From positions 55,867,058 to 55,931,057 of the forward strand of contig CM049310.1 of NCBI GenBank assembly GCA_026874595.1: 64,000 nucleotides of DNA. The letters run 5' to 3'. The notes beneath the pieces were generated by a model. That model did no database searches and was not told the origin of the DNA. It worked only from the letters and a program-made list of their open reading frames with translations. Position numbers and translations under genes: made by a program. Positions 56,985 through 64,000 of this stretch are shown piece by piece (position 1 is the first letter of the stretch; each line of letters opens with the position of its first letter). Source of the stretch: Sipunculus nudus (taxonomy: Eukaryota; Annelida; Sipuncula; Golfingiida; Sipunculidae).

Positions 56985-57480
56985 TCCATACTGCCATTGT
57001 GTAACTATAACATGTTACTGTACAGATCTGTATTGCAGTTAGGTGACTGTTACATGTTGAATTTCTGACCTGTACACCAGTCCTGTGATTTTGCCACATT
57101 GATGTAATGATCCCCATTGCCAGCACGTGGCTTTGCCACATTGTGTACAGATCCATATTGCAATCATGTGACTATTACATGTTGATATACGGATCCATAT
57201 TGCAGTCATGTGATCTTGCTACCTTATGGTAATGGTCCCCATTGCCATCACATGACTTTAAATTTGCCATATGGTGTATTGATGCATAATGACATATATC
57301 ATCTGATTTGGCCAGCCCGCATGTAAAATCTACTGGTCAGTATCGCAGTCATGTGACCTCACCACATTTTTATGTATTGATCAGTATTTCAGCATGTTGC
57401 ATTCATGTATTGCAGTCATGTGACCTAGACGCATTGGTTTACTCATCTGTAGTGTAGTCATGTGACTTTGCCATGTTTGT
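56985..57480. repeat. Degenerate minisatellite, GCAGTCATGTGAC type
   Basis: Roughly eight diverged units of about 50-65 bp carrying CCATATTGCAGTCATGTGAC and TTGCCACATT-GTGTA-TGATC. Spacing is irregular, so it is old. It shares the CATGTGAC/GTCACATG core with the exon-derived minisatellite at 28091-28545, possibly by chance. Confidence 0.75.
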
Positions 57481-57964
57481 GTATTAGCGTTAAATCTGGT
57501 GGGATTCACTCAGTTTTGATGTACATGTTTTTTATCACTTGATACGTCACAGGTACCTTTTGATGCTCCCGTTTTCATGTAAATGTGTGTTATTTTCATA
57601 TTAAATTTTTATCCAGGGCCTGGGTTTGTCTTCTTCTTTAGTGTGGCAGTGCAGAAGTGATAAGCTATATCTTTTAGACAGGTTTCTTTGTATATTTACG
57701 GTGAGCATTTCTTCACACCCTCTTCCCTTTTCGTGACTTTCTAAGTTTAGACAGTGTATGACTGCTTTGGTATTACATCAAAAACACATAAGTTCTCTGG
57801 CATTTCTTTCAGGTAAATGCATATTGCATCACCTTTTACCACAGTCGGTGTCATTTCTTTAGACGACGCATCTGTGTACTCGACATCTTTTGTCAAATAT
57901 AAAATCTTTCTGATTGATCTGTTTTGGTCTGATCTTGCTGTAGACCCTCACTCTGCGAAGTAGG

Positions 57965-58063
57965 TAGTCCATCTCTGGACCCTTGTGTCCCATGTTAGAC
58001 CTGATGGACGGACACGTAGTCCGTCAGGTCTAACATAGGACACAAGGGTCCAGAGATGGACTA
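57965..58063. mobile_element. 99-bp foldback MITE with 9-bp target duplication
   Basis: Two arms of about 45 bp are near-perfect inverted repeats, starting TAGTCCATCTCTGGACCC, around a short loop near GGACACGTA. CGAAGTAGG flanks both sides exactly (57956-57964 and 58064-58072). A 9-bp duplication is typical of Mutator-like elements. The transcript would form a long hairpin. Confidence 0.92.
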
Positions 58064-58072
58064 CGAAGTAGG

Positions 58073-59539
58073 GAGACAATGTTTACTTTAACTTGTATTC
58101 TGTGATTTTGTTTTTACCTGATGTCAAATTAACTTAACCCTATAGGATTGTTATAAGTTTCCGTTTCCTGTTTCTTTGTTTACTTCCAGCATTTATGTGT
58201 TAAACTGCTCGTTTACTTCTTGTTCATGTGAATCGGCTCCTAAGACATGGTGCTCAATTGTAGGCAGCACGCCTGGTCCTGATGAAATTATAACCAGTTG
58301 ACAAATTATGTCAAGATTGAATGGACTGATGAAGTTTTTCAGCTTCCTGTGCTTTTACAACACACTGTTCACTCCTTATATAATATTATGGGTTTTTTTT
58401 GCAGGGCTAAGGTCACGGTGGTGCTTGCCTCCATCTCCTCTGTCCTGCAATAGTATACCTGCCATCCTCCGTGTCGCCTTAGCCCGATGATATTTAAATG
58501 TATCATATGTTGCTTTCACCCATCTATTATATGAATCATAGTTGCAATACCACTAATGTGATTGTGTGTTTCATGATGTCTCTTCCTTGTTTTGCACGGG
58601 CATAGTTTGGCTTCCAAATGCAAAGAACAGATCTGTGAACCATTGTACATATTGCACCGTTGTTCGTCTTAACTGCTTGTACAGCAGGCTACCACTAACC
58701 AAACGTGATCCATGTACGACATCTAGAACATCGCTGTATTTTCCAGTTCACCATCATGTCACCTATTTAGTCACCTATAAACTGAGAATACATCCTCGGG
58801 AAGTTCTTCCATTGCCTCTGTTTACGGTATTTGCATCAATGCACGTGTTTTACTCTTTTGGTCTCTTTAAAGAGAACAATTTCCTTATCCTTGGATGACA
58901 GGAATGTCTCATGCAGTAATCTTTCAAGGCTGTGTCAGTATCTTTCACGAAATTACACCATGCAAGGAGTACGTCAGGAGTTGCTCACAAGTTTATTACC
59001 CCTGCGCCTTTTCGCATTACTTCCGGCCGCTGCACAGGATTTCACTTCTTTATTATCTTTCCGTTATCGGCTACTACAGGAAGGCACATGACACACCAGT
59101 TCAGTCCACAGTCCATAGACTGTTCTTTCGTTAGCATACTGAAAATTGCTGTTTCTATATAGGCGAGTGGATGAAAATTTTAAAATGAAACGGGCTTCGA
59201 CTGAGAGGCATTTTCACATAGGCCCCTATTATTATATTATTCATTGATTAATTCTCCTGGACCTTGAAAATCGTGTCAATATCATCATATTTTATACCAT
59301 TATATTTTGTAAAGCAGATTAGTTGCTGTGTACAAAAGTGTACATAACATAATTGATACCACCATTTCGCTTTACTTCGTTGTAAAGGTGGCAAACACAA
59401 CACTTTCTAACGTTGACAGTAAGCCGAATTACGAGTTGTTTTCTTGTTAACACATTTATTCTATTTGACCACATAAATATACAACGAAGCAAAGATGTAG
59501 AGTAGTTAGGGTGCACGGTCGGTTCCTCCAGCCCCGCCT
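58073..59539 (+). other. Intergenic; possible alternative terminal exon at 58405-58490
   Basis: Several short overlapping frames but none recognisable. A strong acceptor (GGGTTTTTTTTGCAG|GG) at 58404 is followed by an open stretch to TGA at 58490; see findings. The remainder shows nothing. Confidence 0.35.
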
Positions 59540-59799
59540 ATCTGATAACGATACAGAAACGCCTAATTTCTGCAGAATGTTTAGATTTGTTCATTGAGAA
59601 GCACAGGATAACGATGAAACCTGGTGTACAACATGAAATAAGCTCTGTACTTTTTACTGCAAGAGAACCGTTGTCATCAGAGCTTAAGAGGTTGGAATAT
59701 ATTGGGGTTTTTGCGACAGTTGAAGCATCAGAGTGGGTATCCCAAACAGTAGTCATATGGTTCAATAGGAGTGTGCACATACCTCAGACGATAAAATGA
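59540..59799 (+). pseudogene. Reverse-transcriptase relic of an LTR-type retroelement (Ty3/gypsy-like)
   Basis: A short + strand frame ending at 59799 contains KHRITMKPGVQ, then PLSSELKRLEYIGV and ASEWVSQTVV. This is the arrangement at the N-terminal edge of Ty3/gypsy reverse transcriptase (a linker, then L--EL-RLE--GVI, then S-WVS--VVV). The catalytic region is absent and the frame stops soon after, so only a degraded fragment remains. The region downstream is a different repeat. Confidence 0.6.
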
Positions 59800-59888
59800 T
59801 AAAATTGTAGTAGAGAGACACTTTATACCAAACATTGACAATCTAGGCCTGCCAATTCACTCTTTTTAAAAATAAAAATTTTTTTTAA

Positions 59889-60945
59889 ACTAACTTGTAA
59901 GCATATGCGATGGCGTCGTCCGTCGTCTCTACGTTAACCCATACTATCACAAAAACGGCAGGAGCTAGCATAACCAAATTTTATGCAAAAAAAATCAGTC
60001 ATCTAAAAAACTCTATCGGATTTTGCTTATTTTATTGCTATCGCATTTTTTTATAGGGAAAAAATGAAAAAAACTTATAAAATCTTCTCCAAAACTATCG
60101 AGCCAAATTGTTCAATATTTCACAGGAATAATCTCTGATACAATCTCAAGTTCTTTAATGGTTCCAGTTCGGTGAATTTTGGAAGCTGAGGAAGCTGAAC
60201 CTAGTCATTTGGCCAAAAAAAGGATACTAAATTACATTACAATGTCAGAAACGGCTCGAGCTATCTTCACCAAATTTTATGCAAATGTTGGTCACATGTC
60301 TCATATATGAATTTGAGGTACTGGTGACGCCACATGCATTAACCTTTTCTGTACGAGGGCCATCGGTCATTATTACATTAACCCATAATTTCTCAGGGAT
60401 AGTAGGGGCTGGAATCCCCAAAATTAATGCAAGAATCTGTCACATATCAAATGTTGTGGGAGGGTGTTTTGTGGCGCAACCTACATTAACTTACATTTTA
60501 CGGAGAAAAAGCTAAAAAATTCTTTGAAAATCTTCTTCTCTGAAATCATTCAGTCAAATGGGTCAATGTTTCACAGAAATGACCCCAGAGATAAGTTCTC
60601 CCAGGTTTGTTCAGATGGTTTCTGTTTGATGAATTTTGGCGGAATTGCAGGAATTTGAACTCAGTCATTTGGCCAATTAAGCATATTGACATAACAATCT
60701 CAGAATTGACAAGAGCTAGCATCACCAAGTTTTGTGCAAATGTTGGTCACATGAGTCATATTTTAAATTGCAGTTATTGTGGCGCTACCTACATCAACCT
60801 GTCTTTTACGGACAAAAACCCATATTTTTAGCCTCTTTCAGTTTAAAAATGGTTTATGATTAAACTGTCAAGCTGAATCATTTATTTTTCACAAAATTAT
60901 CTTAGAGTGGGGTTTAATCAATTGTATAAGAATAGATTTGATTAA
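59889..60945 (+). repeat. Interspersed repeat with CATATGCGATGG 5' end (copy 2)
   Basis: It begins TAAGCATATGCGATGGCGTC, then GTCCGTCGTC and CGTTAACCCATACTATC, like 9108-9720. The body is made of about four diverged ~230-bp units with CAAATTTTATGCAAATGTTGG and GTGGCGC-ACCTACAT motifs. No protein is encoded. Confidence 0.75.
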
Positions 60946-60948
60946 TAA

Positions 60949-61192
60949 GCTCAGATGACTATAAGTCATCTGAGCTAAAGTCGTGGTCCATTGTCCGTCG
61001 TCCGTCCGTCTGTCTGTCCGTCCTCTGTCCGGATGCCCGTCCGTAAGACTGGCATGTTTCGACACCGTTGGACCTACGAATCTGAAATTCGGCATACAGT
61101 TAGATGTCCCCAAAATCTCCTACCATGCCGAAAATTGGGTCAATAGAACTTCGTCCTTCGAGATATTAAGGAAAAACCTCAATTTTTTATTA
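60949..61192 (+). mobile_element. 5' part of a Helentron/HINE-like element (copy 4), interrupted
   Basis: It starts GCTCAGATGACTATAAGTCA with a perfect 13-bp-arm palindrome (60948-60976), a CCGT-type tract, then ACACCGTTGGACCTACGAAT. At 61192, inside ATTTTTTATTA, it is broken by copy 3. It resumes at 63803. More diverged from copies 1-3 than they are from each other, so it is probably older. Confidence 0.85.
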
Positions 61193-63802
61193 GCTCAGCT
61201 GACTATAAGTCATCTGAGCTATAGTCGTGGTCCATTGTCCGTCGTCCGTCCGTCTGTCCGTCTGTCCGTCCGTCCGTCCGTAGATGTAGCACGTTTTGAA
61301 ACCGTAAGACCTAGGAATCCAAAATTCGGCATAATGTTAGATGTCCCCAAGATCTCCTAACAAGCCAAAAACTTGGTCTTTGCAACTTCGTTCCTTTGAG
61401 AAATTAAGGAAAAACCTCAATTTTTTATTTAAAACTAATTTTCACACTTCAGGACTGCCTAATATCAAAACCACTCATCTGTTTTTCCTCATATTTACCA
61501 TAAATATTCCTCTATATAGTTCCTATGTACATGCCTGAAATTATGTCTGTATTATTTAATTTAAAAAAGTTATGGGCCCAAACATAATGCATTTTGTTAA
61601 AAATCAGGAAAGATATTTGATCACTTAACACAAAAAATGTTAAAGCTATGGACCTTTTTTCCAGTAATGTAACTTTAATTAATCAAAATTAAATTGTATA
61701 CCCAAAATTAGATGAAAATAAATAAATTTTTAAAAATATTAATAAAAATAAAAAATTGGTACCTTAAATTTTGCCCAACTTTGACTATGGCACGTTTTTT
61801 TCCTGTAAGTACTGTGGATTTAATTTTCACAGCATGTTTTTGTTAGCATTTCAACTGTTAACAGAAAAAATGTGAAACCAGTTGATCAAAAACTGTAGAT
61901 TTTAATCAAGTTTTCAAGCACCATGTAACATTGTTTACATCAAGCCAGTGTTTTGCAGTTTGCAAGAGCGCAGCTCCCTAGCTTCAGCTCTAAGTTCCTT
62001 AAATTTGGCATACAGTTAGATGTCTCCAAAATCCCCTACCATGCCAAGAATTTGGTCACTAGGACTTAGTACCTTCGAGATATTAACGAAAAACTTCATT
62101 TTTCCATTAAAAACCCATTGTTACACTTCAAGACTGTCTAATATCAAAACCACTGATCTGACTTTAATCATATATAATATACATATTTTTCATTCTCTAT
62201 GCACATGCCAGAATGATGTCAGTATTGCATAATTGTTTTAAGTTATAGGCCCAAACATAATGCACTTTGTAAAAAAATCAAGAAATATATTTACTCCCTT
62301 AACAAGGGCATTGCTGAAGCTAGAGATTTTTTTGTCAGGGATGTAACATTATTTAATCAAGATTCAATTGAATACCCAAAATTAGTTCTGAATTTTTCAA
62401 ATTTTATAAGTTATTAGTATAAATATAAAATTAGTACCTTAAATTTTGCCCAACTGTGACCATGGCACATTTGTTTCCCGTGAGCACTGTTGATATAATT
62501 TTCATATCATGCACACATAAGGATTTCAGCTTTTTAGTTTAGAAAGCTGAAAGAAATTGGCCAAAAATTGTAGCTTTTATTAATGTTTTTTATGAGACCC
62601 TGTCAGACTTTGGCTCTCTCCAGCCCCTCTTGAGTCACCTGTATGTTGACCTTGTTGACCTTTCATCAAATTATGCACGCTTGAGGCGAGAATCCAGGCA
62701 GCTTATGGCCAGCCACAGTTGATCTAGGTGTCCAACCCAACTCATCTAGTAGTTTTAACCAACAACATAACAAAAAACAATAAATTAATAAATTTTTATT
62801 GGTTTTTAATAACAAATTAAAGAAAAATAGAAAAGGAATTTGTTAGTTTATAATAACAGGAAATTAACTTGCAGTTACTGATGATATAAGAATCTTGTAT
62901 CGATGGGTAGAATGTCACATATTCCAAATAACACCATGCAGTCACCTATGGCATTTTTCAGTTCAATTTTAATGATAAAGAAGTAAATCATATTATTCAT
63001 TACTAATCATTAGGGATCATATGAAGGAAATTAATGATAGACAAAGATGCAGTTGATAATATTAATCTAGATTCCTACTGTGTCTAGTGTGTACATTGAT
63101 GTGAAAATAGTCCAAAATGAATTTTTTATAGTTATTTTTTAATATAAATAAAAGCCATAAAACCAGGTACTTATGATCATTATTTAAATGTGTGAATTTT
63201 GTATATTCTGGATTCTCAACATCATTGTTTGGTGAAAACTGAATAAATACCAGACATGGTGCGAATACTTTGTAATTGTATTTAAATACGAATCTGATTA
63301 TGTACTCCATTATAAAATTTCTTGCATAAAGAATGGGAATTCAGGTAAAAATGAAAGTATATGAATACTCGTGCAAATACTTTCAAAATGTATTCATGAA
63401 TGCATTCATTAATATATTCTTTAATATTATTTTAATAATCATATCAGTTATATTTCATTTTAAAAAATCATATGATTCTCATATTATTTTTAAATTAAAA
63501 TTATATTTGGGACAATATTTGTAATTTTTTTCTAAATAAATAGTTAAACTTATATGTTCTGCTTATAAGTTACATGGCCAAGTCAAAATCTGTGTGACAA
63601 TAGTACTCCATTTGTTAATAAAATAAATGAAATCAATCCTCTTCCCTGTCTCCAAAGGTACTATCAAAATCATACATAAGCTAAACAACAACTCATAATA
63701 CAGCTTATATTTATTACCACACAAAATCAGCATGTGCCTCATTTCTAAATAATAATTTTTATCATACATAACAGCTGAGCGTCGTGACCCATAGGTCCCT
63801 TG
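61193..63802 (+). mobile_element. ~2.6-kb Helentron/HINE-like element (copy 3), nested in copy 4
   Basis: Same ends as copy 1 (GCTCAGCTGACTATAAGTCA to CATAGGTCCCTTG) and exactly 2,610 bp. TTA flanks both sides (61190-61192 and 63803-63805); removing the element rejoins copy 4 seamlessly. It contains two diverged modules, about 61285-61915 and 61960-62640, and AT-rich sequence to the end. Short frames recur in copies 1-3 because the copies are similar, not because of coding selection. Confidence 0.87.
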
Positions 63803-64000
63803 TTAGAAATCTATTTTCACACTTCAGGACTGCCTAATATCAAAACCACTCATCGGGTTTTCTTCACATTTACCATAAATATTCTTCTATATAGTTTCTG
63901 TGTCCATGCCAGATATTAAGTCAGTATTTTATAATTTAAAAAAGTTATGGGCCCAAACATAATGGACTTTGTAAAAAAATCAGGAAGATATTTGGTCACT
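63803..64000 (+). mobile_element. Continuation of copy 4 of the Helentron/HINE-like element, runs off the window
   Basis: After the nested insertion the sequence resumes with GAAATCTATTTTCACACTTC, then GGACTGCCTAATATCAAAAC, the same order as in the other copies just after ATTTTTTATTA. It continues to the window edge. Confidence 0.85.

Larger units (their letters stand above)
55039..57955. other. 3' flank; minor repeats
   Basis: It contains an (AC)9 microsatellite at 55350-55369, the doubtful minus-strand open frame at 55594-55821, a short GTAT run near 56920 and a degenerate minisatellite at 56985-57480. No other feature is supported. Confidence 0.5.

Noticed and set aside
58566-59162. Several overlapping + strand frames
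   Set aside because: Open in more than one frame with no recognisable domain; nothing supports a gene.
60983-61360. 125-residue frame rich in Ser, Val, Arg and Pro
   Set aside because: It translates the CCGT microsatellites of two nested mobile elements.

Overview
This is an AT-rich eukaryotic genomic window with long introns and dense interspersed repeats. It looks like invertebrate, probably mollusc and most likely bivalve, DNA: the elements carrying (CCGT)n runs next to a GCTCAGCTG-type end are a style I associate with bivalve genomes. The species cannot be read from the sequence. All coordinates were derived by eye from conserved protein sequence, splice consensus and reading phase.

One gene dominates. 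From 4177 to 52360 on the + strand lie 26 constitutive-looking exons (lettered A to Z here) of a sodium-activated potassium channel of the Slo2/Slack (KCNT) family. They join in a continuous frame and encode about 1,111 residues up to the stop codon: S2 to S6 with a TVGYG filter, the RCK1 and RCK2 gating-ring domains, a basic Ser-rich C-terminal segment, and a C-terminal TIV that fits a class I PDZ ligand. The N-terminus, S1 and the promoter lie upstream of the window. Two further exons are cryptic: a 106-nt exon at 20764-20869 that is a diverged duplicate of exon N (23518-23623), with the same length and phase, and a 51-nt phase-1 candidate exon at 18056-18106. Exon Q's 3' end has been amplified into an intronic minisatellite, one unit of which offers an in-frame alternative donor.

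The introns and 3' flank hold: a 41-bp minisatellite (2237-3005); a dimeric ~280-bp satellite (10067-10935); three full copies and one interrupted copy of a ~2.6-kb non-autonomous element with Helentron/HINE-like ends (34621-37230, 42693-46412, 61193-63802, with the last inserted inside a fourth copy that begins at 60949); three copies of a ~300-bp MITE with GGCAAAA ends; two pogo-like MITEs; a 1.4-kb element with near-perfect TIRs and TA duplication (53633-55036); a 99-bp foldback element with a 9-bp target duplication (57965-58063); a GC-rich island (28917-29390); and a small reverse-transcriptase relic (59540-59799). Apart from one doubtful minus-strand open frame (55594-55821), no second gene is supported. 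No tRNA, rRNA or CRISPR was seen.
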